Part shown: piece after piece, positions 22,901 to 33,468 of the stretch | Position numbering within the stretch: position 1 is the first letter of the stretch | Layout of the letters: every line of letters begins with the position of its first letter | Source: Sorghum bicolor | Lineage: Eukaryota; Streptophyta; Magnoliopsida; Poales; Poaceae | Direction of reading: 5' to 3' | DNA: 64,000 nucleotides | Assembly (NCBI RefSeq): GCF_000003195.3 | Contig: NC_012871.2 | Span: 10,651,997 to 10,715,996 of the forward strand | Made by a program: the position numbers and the translations under genes | The notes under the pieces: generated by a model | What the model saw: only the letters and a program-made list of their open reading frames with translations | Database searches by the model: none | What the model was told of the DNA's origin: nothing

Positions 22901-23984
22901 CACCAGACTGAACCGCCTCTCGTGCACGGACTAGTCTCTCTGTTGCTCTAGAGATTTCTTGGCCCCAAACTAGCGCCTCGGTGTCTGGGTCCACGCTTCC
23001 CACATGACCGTAGAACCAATGCTTGGAGCGCTCGCTCCAATTCTTTGCTATTGTCTCGGGTGTGACCTCCCTAGCAAGCATCTCCTGTTCCATTCGGTCC
23101 CACTTGGGAATAGCACTCTTATAACCACCTGATCCTATATGATGGTGGTATGTCTTTTTACTAGCATTCTCTTTGTTTCTATTGGCTCGTTCCTCGCCCT
23201 CTTCTGATGTTTTGTACTGCACAAAGTCATCCCAGAAGGCCCTCAGCTTTACATAATGCTTGAGGTTGAAATTTGGAGTCTCGTTTTTCTTGACATATTT
23301 ATTGTACAAAGACTTCTTCCAATTCTGGAAGAGTACTGCCATCTTCTTCATAGTCCAGTCATAAATTCGCACCTTCAACTCTTCATCGTTGGTGTCGAAG
23401 GTGAAACGTCTGTGACGGCTTTCCAAACTAACTCCTTGTCACGATCAGAGACAAAACTGATCTCAGGAGCACCTCGCTTCTCTCTCCATTCACGAGCACT
23501 GATCGGTATTTGATCTCTCATAAGATATCCACAGTGACTAACATATTTATTTGCATGCTCACCAAGTGGTCTGCCTGTAGCTATCTCAAACTCAGAGATT
23601 ACATAGCGGCCCTCCAACGGCTTCTTTGGCCCTCGTGGAGGTACGCTTCTCCCTGTAGAGGTCGATCCAGAAGGCTACACGTAGATATAGAAACAAAAAT
23701 ACTAAATTAATAACCAAGTAATAAGTCTAAAACCTAATGTAAGAGATGCATTAATTATATATGTTTACATTTACATACCTCGCCAATATTTTCTTCTTGT
23801 TGCACGACAAGTTGTTGCTCAGGGGCATTGCCCTCTTGTGGCTCAGGGGCATTGCCCTCTTGTTGCTCAGTACGATTGCCTTGCATGATCTCGTGGTAAT
23901 AAAAAAGTACTGACTACCGTCGTCGATCATATTTTGAATGGCATCTTCCATATAATCAGGATCATCATGAGGACGGTCAGCCAT
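19960..23984 (-). pseudogene. Transposase_24-like / proline-rich / Ulp1 (C48) peptidase gene
   Basis: Second CACTA gene, with several introns. Exon 1 starts at the ATG at 23984 (acidic 'MADRPHDDPDYMED'). Then comes a domain like plant transposase Ptta/En/Spm (Transposase_24), 22.2-23.65 kb, including 'FWDDFVQYKTSEE' and 'NWSERSKHWFYGHVG', and a charged coiled coil ('KDEEAERIRRLEAFV'). A proline-rich segment follows (21.75-22.05 kb, repeated PPPRSPTP). Next is a linker, then a Ulp1-type cysteine peptidase: SFHWILM with His and IFDSMR with Asp (20.58-20.68 kb), and GGNNLCAYYVC with Cys (near 20.27-20.31 kb). It ends at 19960. One-base shifts occur near 23.89, 23.42 and 21.64 kb, and a stop at 21745-21747. 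Ulp1-like domains are known in plant CACTA and MULE elements; their substrate is unproven. Confidence 0.8.
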
Positions 23985-24039
23985 TTCTATGTCTGCAACC
24001 ATACATATATATATATTCTATATAAGATAAGAAATACAC

Positions 24040-24813
24040 TACTAGTACTACTACAAATGAAAGTGCTGGAGTTCTCCAAAAATAATACTAGAATCTTAAG
24101 CCTAGTAATACACTAGAATAATATACTAAAAGAATAATACTAGAATAATAGTACAAACAATAATATATACAAAACACAACAAAATAAAATATAATACAAG
24201 AATAATACAAGAATAATAGTACAAACAATAATATATACAACACACTAGAAAATAAAATATGATACAAGAATAATATACTTCAAATATATACTAAAAATAC
24301 TACAAGAATACTACAAAAATAATGAAAGTGTTGGAGTGCTCTAAAAAATAATACTAGAATCTTAAGCCTAGTAATACACTAGAATAATACAAGAATAAAA
24401 CAAGAATAAAATAATAATACAAGAATAATACAAGAATAATACAAGAATAATATACTACAAATATATACTAAAAAATAATACTACAAATAATATACTAAAA
24501 AAATAATACTACAAAATAATACAAGAATAATATTAATATATTACAAATATATACTAGCATAATATAATTTATAACAGGTCAACACTACACTTATACTAAT
24601 GTACTAAAAACTATTACTAGAATAAAATACTAACATCATGCATTATTTTTTAGTGTATATATATATATATACTTAATATATATACTAGCTAGCATTCATT
24701 AATTATTATTTTTGTGTACAAATATATACAAATCACTAAAATTGCAAAGTGATTGGCATATAATTCATAACATTTATTTATTTTATATATATAAACTGCA
24801 GTGGAGTATTTAT

Positions 24814-24846
<33 letters not shown>

Positions 24847-24890
24847 GGTTTTGGATTATACATATGTGTGCAGTGGACGCGCGGGCCGGG
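24040..24890. repeat. AT-rich microsatellite-like sequence
   Basis: Long runs built on 'aataatacaagaataatac' (24100-24560) and TA/ATAT dinucleotide tracts at 24655-24672 and 24815-24845. It lies upstream of exon 1 of the second gene or in a 5' intron of it. No coding. Confidence 0.7.
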
Positions 24891-24894
24891 CGTG

Positions 24895-25096
24895 GAGATC
24901 GAGGCGTAGATGGCGTCGCTGGTGGAGATGGTGGTCGCGGCGGCGGCGCTGGTGGCCGGAGCTGGCCGCGGCGGCGCTGGAGACGGCGGCGCTGGAGATC
25001 GGCGAGGTCGCGCGCGGGCAGATGAACGGGCGGCGGCGCTGGATACGATGAACTCGACGAAGACGAAGATGAACTGCTCAGATCCAGGGCGCCCAT
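24895..25096 (-). CDS. possible 5' exon of the second CACTA gene
   Basis: A GC-rich island in AT-rich surroundings. On the minus strand an ATG at 25096 opens a frame beginning 'MGALDL' followed by a serine run and then proline/arginine-rich sequence. It directly follows the internal block of subterminal motifs, just as the transposase leader follows the right-end motifs. It may be the first exon or only a leader of the 22-24 kb gene; low sequence complexity prevents a firm call. Confidence 0.3.
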
Positions 25097-25100
25097 GACT

Positions 25101-25320
25101 TAAATAGAAGCGGACCCTTTAGCACCGGTCCGTGGCTGGAACCGGTGCTAAAGGGCCTTTAACACTGGCTGGTGTTACGCGCCGGTGTTAAAGGGTCCCT
25201 TTAGCATCGGTTCCAGCCACGGACCGGTGCTAAAGGGTACAGCGCGCGCTAGGGCGGGCTCCTGAAATTTTCAGGACCCTTTAGCACCAGTTCCCACTAT
25301 GGGCCGGTGCTAAAGGCCCA
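25101..25320. promoter_or_regulatory. internal block of subterminal-type motifs
   Basis: Repeated and inverted 'ccctttagcaccggt' motifs identical in type to those at the right end of the same element, placed 7 kb inside it and immediately upstream of the second gene. There is no CACTA terminus or target duplication here, so it is not the end of another element. It may serve as a control region for the second gene, bound by the same protein that binds the ends. Confidence 0.6.
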
Positions 25321-25606
25321 TTTTTTTAGTTTAGGGTTTTTCAATTGTTTTATATATACAGTTTATATTATAAATTGTATAGTAAATTAAATATTTTGCA
25401 TAATGTTTTTTAAACAGTGACATATATTGTAATTTGTTTTAATGTACACATGAAAATTTTTAAACTAAAATATCTTATTGTATTTTTATAATTTGCAATG
25501 ATTTTGTAAGAAATGTTTAGTATTTTGTTAATGCAGAAATATATTATTCCAATAAATTTACAAAAACTATATCCAATGAACTGGAAATTTATTTTCACAT
25601 CATATT

Positions 25607-27560
25607 GACCTACAACTTGGTATTCAAAAGTTTTTCATTTGAAGTAATTTAGTTTGTCATTTGACCAAGTTTGACCAAAACCCGTCTTGGATTTTATAGA
25701 AATGTGATTAGGATTGGCTCAAAATTATCCAAATGGAAAAATGGACAATATATAAAATATAGACCTTGATGATCTCTAACAACTTTATATTCAAACTTTT
25801 TTCATTTGAAGTCATCAAATGGGCCATTTGACCAAGTTTGACCAAAGTCAAAGCATTGGTTTTTACAAACACACCCTTTGACCGAACCCTAGATTGTCCC
25901 AAATGGAAAAGTCATGAATACAAAGATGCTACACTCATCAAGTTCTACATTATGTCTAATGGTCAACTTTTCATTTGGAAAAGTTTGAACCACTGAATTT
26001 TAAATTTTCATAGAACTCATAGCCACGCAGCGGTTTCGGAACCCTAGATGGTCTCGAATGGAAAAGTCATGAATACCAATATTGTTCCACTCATCAAAAT
26101 CTACATTTCATATATAGACCATTTTTGCATTTGACAAAGTTTTGGGAAGGTGTAGTTGAAAATCCACAATTGACACATATAGTTTCATATAGTTTGTGTG
26201 AGATTCAAGAATTGGTGGGTATTGTTAACTTAGACTTTCTGAAATGGAAAAGTTGTGTATATAAAAAGTTTAGATCTTGATGATATCTAACAACTTGGTA
26301 TTCAAAATTTTTTCATTTGAAGTAATTTAGTTTGTCATTTGACCAAGTTTGACCAAAACCCGTCTTGGATTTTATAGAAATGTGATTAGGATTGGCTCAA
26401 AATTATCCAAATGGAAAAATGTACAATATATAAAATATAGATCTTGATGATCTCTAACAACTTTGTATTCAAACTTTTTCATTTGAAGTCATCAAATGGG
26501 CCATTTGACCAAAGTCAAAGCATTGGTTTTTACAAACACACCCTTTGACCGAACCCTAGATTGTCCCAAATAGAAAAGTCATGAATACAAAGATTGCTAC
26601 ACTCATCAAGTTCTACATTTTGTCTAATGGTCAACTTTTCATTTGGAAAAGTTTGAACCACTGAATTTTGAATTTTCATAGAACTCATAGCCACGCAACG
26701 GTTTCGGAACCTTAGATGGTCTCGAATGGAAAAGTCATGAATACCAATATTGTTCCACTCATCAAAATCTACATTTCATATATAGACCATTTTTGCATTT
26801 GACAAAGTTGTGGGAAGGCGTAGTTGAAAATCCACAATTGACACATATAGTTTCATATAGTTTGTGTGAGATTCAAGAATTGGTGGGTATTGTTAACTTA
26901 GACTTTCTCAAATGGAAAAGTTGTGTATATAAAAAGTTTAGATCTTGATGATATCTAACAACTTGGTATTCAAAAGTTTTTCATTTGAAGTAATTTAGTT
27001 TGTCATTTGACCAAGTTTGACCAAAACCCGTCTTGGATTTTATAGAAATGTGATTAGGATTGGCTCAAAATTATCCAAATGGAAAAATGGACAATATATA
27101 AAATATAGATCTTGATGATCTCTAACAACTTTGTATTCGAACTTTTTTCATTTGAAGTCATCAAATGGGCCATTTGACCAAGTTTGACCAAAGTCAAAGC
27201 ATTGGTTTTTACAAACACACCCTTTGACCGAACCCTAGATTGTCCCAAATGGAAAAGTCATGAATACAAAGATTGCTACACTCATCAAGTTCTACATTTT
27301 GTCTAATGGTCAACTTTTCATTTGGAAAAGTTTGAACCACTGAATTTTGAATTTTCATAGAACTCATAGCCTCGCAGCGGTTTCGGAACCTTAGATGGTC
27401 TCGAATGGAAAAGTCATGAATACCAATATTGTTCCACTCATCAAAATCTACATTTCATATATAGACCATTTTTGCATTTGACAAAGTTTTGGGAAGGTGT
27501 AGTTGAAAATCCACAATTGACACATATAGTCATGACAATTTTTGCATTTGATGATCTCTA
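25607..27560. repeat. tandem repeat, period about 670 bp, nearly three units
   Basis: The landmark 'cccgtcttgg' recurs at 25681, 26359 and 27027 (spacings 678 and 668). Units are very similar and rich in 'ttcatttgaagtcatcaaat' and 'tttgaccaaag' words. A matching open frame of 64 codons occurs at 25708-25902 and 27054-27248 only because the units are copies; it is not taken as coding. Confidence 0.85.
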
Positions 27561-27652
27561 ACAATTGGAAAAGTCATGAATACAAAGTCATGTGTACAAA
27601 GTTTGTTACACACATCAAAATTCACAATTCTCAAATATAGTTTCATACAAAG

Positions 27653-30600
27653 TCAAGCCGACACAACAATGAACTTCTTCTTGACGTATGACCCTTGGTT
27701 GTGATCCTGCCGTAACCATGGAGTATCCTCATTGTTTAACAGAATGCTTGGGTCTTTGTTGATTAGGAAGGGCGGAATTCGATCATCCCTTTCGTAATCG
27801 CCTGACATGTTTGACTTGACCTCAATTCCGACAATGTTTCTTTTCCCAGAAAGGACAATGTGGCGCTTTGGCTCATTGATGATTGAGTGGTCATCATTTT
27901 TTCCACTCTTTGGTTTCGTAGACATATCTTTGACATAGAACACCTGACTCACGTCTGCAGCAAGGACGAATGGTTCGTCTTTGAACCCACTATTGTTAAG
28001 GTCCACGGTTGTCATCCCATACTCCTTGTCGACTGTTACCCCACCTCCGGTCATCTTCACCCATTGGCACCGGAACAAAGGAACTTTAAAATTAGCTGCA
28101 TAGACTAGTTCCCATATGTCTTCTATGCGTCCATAATATGTTTGTCTGTTCCCATTTGGATCCATGGCATCCACGCGTACACCACTATTTTGGTTGGTGC
28201 TCCTTTTATCTTGGCCAACTGTGTAAAATGTGTTACCATTTATCTCGTACCCTTTGTATGTGAGGACATGCCATGATGGTTGCCTGGCCAACAAATAAAG
28301 TTGCTCATCAATGTTTTCATCACCTTGACATTTTTTGCGCAACCAATCGCCAAAAGTTTCCATGTGCTGACGCATTATCCAAGCTTCATTCTTCCCGGGC
28401 CACTGGGACCGTGGGAAATCTTTGTGTACCACAACATATGGTTCCACCAATGAGGAGTTCTGGAGAACTGTGTAGTGTGCTTTATTGAAGTAATCGTCTC
28501 CCGTACCAATATATGTTTTCTTCCCAAGTGGTCCCTTTCCGCTGAGTCTGCCCTCGTGTCAAGATTCAGGAATGCCAATTGGGTCAAGGTCTGGAATAAA
28601 GTCAACACAGAACTCTATGACCTCCTCTGTTCCGTAGCCCTTGGCAATGCTTCCTTCTGGCCGGGAACGACTATGGACATATTTCTTTAGGACACCCATG
28701 AATCTCTCGAAGGGGAACATGTTGTGTAGGAACACAAGACCGAGAATACGAATCTCTTTGACCAGATGAACTAGGAGGTATGTCATGATATCGAAGAAGG
28801 ATGGAGGGAACACCAACTCAAAGCTGACGAGACATTGAACGACATCATTCTACAGAGTAGCTAGTTGCTCTGGATTGATTGCCTTCTGAGAAATTGCATT
28901 GAGGAATGCACATAGCTTTACGGTGGCTAGACGTACGTGTGGAGGTAGAATTCCTCTTAAAACGACCAGCAACAATTGCGTCATTAGAACGTGACAGTCA
29001 TGGGACTTCAAGTTCAGGAATTTCTTCTCTGGCACATTAATTATTCCCTTGATATTGGAGGAGAATCCAGATGGGACCTTGATGCTGCTAAGACATTCAA
29101 ACATGCTTTCCTTCTCTTCTTTGCTCAGAGTGTAGCTAGCAGGGCTTAAGTAATGACGTCCATCATCTGTCTTTTCTGGATGCAGGTTGTCTCGTTCTTT
29201 CATGCGCTGCAAGTCTTGTCGTGCTTCAAGTGAATCCTTAGACTTCCCGTAGACACCCATGAATCCGAGCAAGTTCACACAAAGATTCTTTGTCAGGTGC
29301 ATCACGTCGATCGCGTTGCGGACCTCTAGGACATTCCAGTAAGGTAGCTTCCAAAATATGGATTTCTTCTTCCACATGGGTACGTGTCCCTTAGCATCCT
29401 TGGGAATAGGTTCGCTGCCTCGTCCCTTTCCAAATACCACTTTTATATCCTTGACCATTTCGAGTACATCATCCCCGGTTCGATTGAGAGGTTTGGTCCG
29501 GTGGTCTGCCTTGCCTTTCTTTCGTACTGGGTGGTTCACAGGAAGAAACCGACGGTGGCCAAGGTACACGACCTTTCGACATTTTTTCAAAAATACACAG
29601 TCAAGGTCTTCATAACAATGTGTGCATGCATTATATCCCTTGTTTGACTGGCCTGAAAGATTACTCAGAGCTGGCCAATCATTGATTGTTACAAACAGCA
29701 ATGCTCGCATGTCAAAGTGCTCTTGTTTGTACTCATCCCACACGCGAACTCCTGGTTTGCTCCATAAAAGTTGAAGTTCCTCAACTAATGGCCTTAGGTA
29801 GACATCTATGTCATTGCCAGGTTGCTTCGGTCCTTGGATAAGCACCGGCATCATAATAAACTTCCGCTTCATGCATAGCCATGGAGGAAGGTTGTAGATA
29901 CATAGAGTAACTGGCCAAGTGCTGTGACTACTGCTCTGCTCACCGAAAGGATTCATACCATCTGTACTTAAGGCGAACCGCAAGTTTCTAGCATCATCTG
30001 CAAAATCTAGGAATTCTCTGTCTATCGCTCTCCACTGGGATCCATCGGCAGGGTGTCTCAGCATATTGTCTATCTTACGGTCTTCTTTATGCCACCGCAA
30101 CAACTTTGCATTGTCCTTATTTCTGAACAGACGTTTTAATCGTGGTATTATAGGAGCATACCACATAACCTTGGCTGGAATTTTCTTCCTATGACGTTCT
30201 TCACCCTCAACATCGCCAGGATCATCTTGTCTAATCTTATACCGTGATGCCTTACATACTGGACATGCATCCAAATTCTCGTATTCCTCCCCACGGTAGA
30301 GGATGTAGTCATTAGGACATGCGTGTATCTTCTGGATTTCTAATCCCAAAGGACAGACAACCTGTTTTGCTTCATACGTAGTGGTGGGCAATTCGTTGCC
30401 TTTAGGAAGCATCTTTTTTATGATCTTCAATAACTGTCCAAATGCCTTGTCAGATGTACCATTCTTTGCCTTTCATTGCAGCAATTCTAGTGTGGTACCC
30501 AGCTTTTTTTGCCCCTCTTCAGTGGTGGGATATAGCGATTTCCTGTGGTCCTCTAGCATGCGCTCGAACTTGGCTTTCTCTTTATCACTTTCACATTCTC

Positions 30601-31010
30601 TTTGTGCATCACGGATGGCATCACCAAAAGCATCATCGCCCCGATCATCTTCTGCCGCCACCTCTTCTTCATTATCTCCCCCCATTGCAACATCATTGAA
30701 GCCACCGTACTGAGCAATAATATTGGCATGGTCCAATTCTTCTTCTTCTTCTTCTTCACCTTCATCCATTATAATCCCGCTTTCTCCATGTTTGGTCCAA
30801 CAAATGTAGTTTAGTACGAAACCTGACTTTAATAAGTGTGAATGAAGAGTTCTTGAGTTAGAATATTCCGTCAAATTCTTGCACACGGCACATGGACAGC
30901 ACATGAAACCGCCTCTTATTTGACTCGGCCACACTTAAGAAATAGTGCACGCCATTAATGAACTCTTCGGAGCGCCGATCGGCATTATACATCCAATTAC
31001 GTGTTACCAT
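27653..31010 (-). pseudogene. TNP2/TNPD-type CACTA transposase
   Basis: Catalyses excision and integration of the element. The start is taken at the ATG at 31010 because the other copies also begin M-T-R-x-WMYNADRRS, right after a 'gcag' acceptor-like site. Order: transposase-associated domain with 'CCPCAVC' and 'LNYICWTKHGE' (30.8-31.0 kb), acidic linker, then the TNP2 (Transposase_21) core at 28.9-30.4 kb with 'LSTDGMNPFGEQSSSHSTW', 'IYNLPPWLCMKRKFIM' and 'RNAIDVMHLTKNLC'. The C-terminal part at 27.65-28.45 kb includes 'GRIEDIWELVY'. From 30934 to 27653 everything is in one frame, interrupted by TGA at 30473, TAG at 28850 and TGA at 28559. A one-base loss near 30920 separates the first 30 residues. 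Full length would be about 1,100 residues. Confidence 0.9.
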
Positions 31011-31105
31011 CTGCATTAAATATAACATATATATTATTGAAAAAATGCACACATATAGTTTCTCATATTATTGCACAACATGTCTAAGATACATAGTTGA
31101 TTAAT

Positions 31106-31628
31106 TTAGGAAAGCTTCGCTACAACAAATACAATCGCAACTAGCACTAAAAAAACCAAAACTAAAATGCACTTAAGCAACATAATTAGTTCGCGTCCGA
31201 TCCCAACTATAATAGATAGATCATTCGCTTGATCAACATCATTGAACTCCTTTCGTCGGCTCACTGCCTCACCACCTTCAGCCTCAACCACCTGTGCAAA
31301 AGATTTCTTAATGTGTTCAATGTATTCTTCCTCCCAGTACCAACCTGTACATCCGCCGGTACCGTCTCACTGAAATTAAAAGAGAGAATCAAAAGTTTAA
31401 TTAATATCATTTAAAAAAATATGCACATATATAAGCAAATGTCTGGAAATAACTCACATTACGATCTGGACACTTGTAGAATATACGACCCTTGTTTACT
31501 CCCTCTTTCGACACTTTGTACTCCATCAAAATCTTCTGCCCACACTTGCCACAAGTAATGAGAGGGAGTTCCAGACGGTATCGCTTTTGAACCCGTTGAG
31601 AGACCGAAGACCCGGTCACGGTTGCCAT
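31106..31628 (-). pseudogene. GRF-type zinc-finger protein with C-terminal membrane segment
   Basis: Two exons. Exon 1 (31628-31458) encodes 'LPLITCGKCGQKILMEY' and 'KGRIFYKCPDRN', matching the GRF zinc finger, a nucleic-acid-binding fold. A GT donor follows AAT at 31458, and an AG acceptor lies at 31371-31370. Exon 2 reads 'DGTGGCTGWYWEEEYIEHI', then an acidic stretch and a hydrophobic helix (about 'LLKCILVLVFLVLVAIVFVV') at the very C-terminus. The first codon of exon 2 is TGA where W is expected before DG, so this copy is probably dead. It lies upstream of the transposase, near the right end. Its role in the element is unknown to me. Confidence 0.7.
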
Positions 31629-32127
31629 CTACTATCCATACTCAATTTTTAAACAATTATAAATTCCATATTTACTAGTAAACATGTATGATACAATGGA
31701 CATTATATGTAGTAATAAAAATAAATCAAGTGATATCAACAAACCAATTAATTTGAACTATCCTACTTTCTAAGATCATAAAAATATACTATAATTCATT
31801 CTTGCAAACTACATTAATACTAGGTCAACCATGAAATACGATATATATATATGGATACTAATTCATGTGAATGATTCAAAATAACAACGTGGATTTGAGC
31901 TAAAAATAATGCGAACATCACAAGCCAAAAACAATATGAAAAGACAAGAAAGACAAAAGTTAGTCACCTCCAAGCACGAAGAGACGATGACGGAGTCGAA
32001 GAAGATCAACGATGGGCGTTGGAGATGAAGAACAAATAAAGAACAAGCAAGAAGAAGCTCCAAGAACAACAATGGTGCTCTCGGTTTCAAATGGGCAGAG
32101 GGGAGGAGGGAGCCGGCCTATAAACCG

Positions 32128-32454
32128 GAACTTTAGCACCGGTTCAGGGCAAAAACCGGTGCTAAAGGGTTACCCTTTAGCACCGGTTTGTAACAAAAAC
32201 CGGTGCTAAAGGGTTTGCCTCGGACCGTGGCTCTGCCCGGTGCTAAAGGGACCCCTTTAGCACCGGTTTGTAATACAAACCGGTGCTAAAGGGTCTCTGC
32301 CCCGACAGCACCTGTCAGTAGCCGTTGGGCAGCACCCTTTAGCACCGGTTCGTGTTACGAACCGGTGTTAAAGGGGTCTTTAACCCCGGGCCGCAAAATG
32401 ACCGAGGTTTTTGGCCATTTTGGGCATCGACCAATGCCTCATTCTGTAGTAGTG
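32128..32454. repeat. right subterminal motif array and terminus of CACTA-1
   Basis: At least six copies of 'tttagcaccggttt' and its inverse, as palindromes separated by short spacers. The terminus is GTAGTAGTG at 32454. The short leader at 31980-32120 separates it from the first gene and probably holds the promoter. Confidence 0.85.
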
Positions 32455-33468
32455 ACTCTTGTTGTAAAACCCCATGATTTGGGCTCGAATACAAGAAACA
32501 TCTATTATTGACATAGGGCCCCGATATCCCGAACCATGATAAACCACTATGTCTTTTCCGTGTTATTGAGTCCACCTGAGCCATTAGAGACCCATACCCA
32601 CTGACACCAGACAAACAATAATGCTTGCAGTGGTTATGACCCCGAGACACAACACATGGATTACACACCGAATTCAAGATCAAACAACATAAAAATCATT
32701 TGCAATGTGTCCAATCTAATCACTAAGAGAAACCACTGCACAATAAAGACCACATCTCACTGCCTATCAAATGTAGCTAGCTCAAAAGATGCAGCACCCA
32801 CCTCCGTGTGACATGATGAACATCCACCTCATCTTGAAGCATGGAATCTTGTAGTAGTTCTTTGCAAATTGATACTATCCTGATGGTGGTACCTTGTCTG
32901 CCCCAAAAGGTCCACCAACCTCATTCGAAAGCCCAAAGAAGCCCAGTGGAAAAGAAGAGACAAGAAGGAAAGGTAATGGCACCTAAGTTCTGACCAATGA
33001 GTTGCCATCAGCCAGTGTGCGTGCTGAGGCCACAGCACATCCACAGCCTGCGTGTGCACCTGTCTAAACCCAATCAGATGCCATCGGTGCTTGCAAATAT
33101 GGAAGCAAAGCTACTTTGACTCGTGGAACCATACATGTTGAAGGGATACTCTCGTGGAAGCATACATGTTGGAAGTGAAACTACTTTGATTTGCGTGGAA
33201 CAGGTCTGCATACACGTAGCACTTCTCTTACACTTTTGTCCTTATGTCGTGTAAAAGGGTTAACCTAGAGGTGCTACGTTTAGAACGATAAAACTTACAA
33301 GCTGGCTCTGACCCTCCTCAATTTCCAAGGTGGTACTAAAGCCACCAACAACAACCACACATGCCCCATTTGGGCCACATGGGCCAAATCCACACAACTA
33401 CTATAGGCTACTAATCGGCTGGGGTGTTACACCTGCTACCTGTTGGGAAATTGTCTATGCGATCTCAA
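32455..33468. mobile_element. LTR-retrotransposon remnant, right part
   Basis: Continues the sequence broken at 19432 ('cttacact' + 'cttgttgtaaaacccc'). It looks like LTR and untranslated sequence, with no domain readable in any frame. The end 'ggctggggtgttacacc' near 33420-33433 resembles an LTR end. A few bases later the next CACTA begins. Precise borders unknown. Confidence 0.4.

Larger units (their letters stand above)
19433..32454 (-). mobile_element. complete 13-kb CACTA element (CACTA-1)
   Basis: The right terminus on the minus strand reads CACTACTACAGAATGAGGC. The left terminus reads CACTGCTGCATGATCGAG, a diverged match. ACT flanks both (19430-19432 and 32455-32457), a perfect 3-bp target duplication, and the interrupted retroelement continues on each side. 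Subterminal palindromic motifs of the 'ctttagcaccggt' type lie at both ends and in an internal block. All genes run on the minus strand in the order GRF zinc finger, TNP2-type transposase, then a Transposase_24/Ulp1-type gene. All three carry disabling changes, so the copy is now defective. Confidence 0.95.

Noticed and set aside
25320..25340. Right end of a separate CACTA covering 19433-25320
   Set aside because: No CACTA/TAGTG terminus or matching triplet there, whereas 32454 has both.
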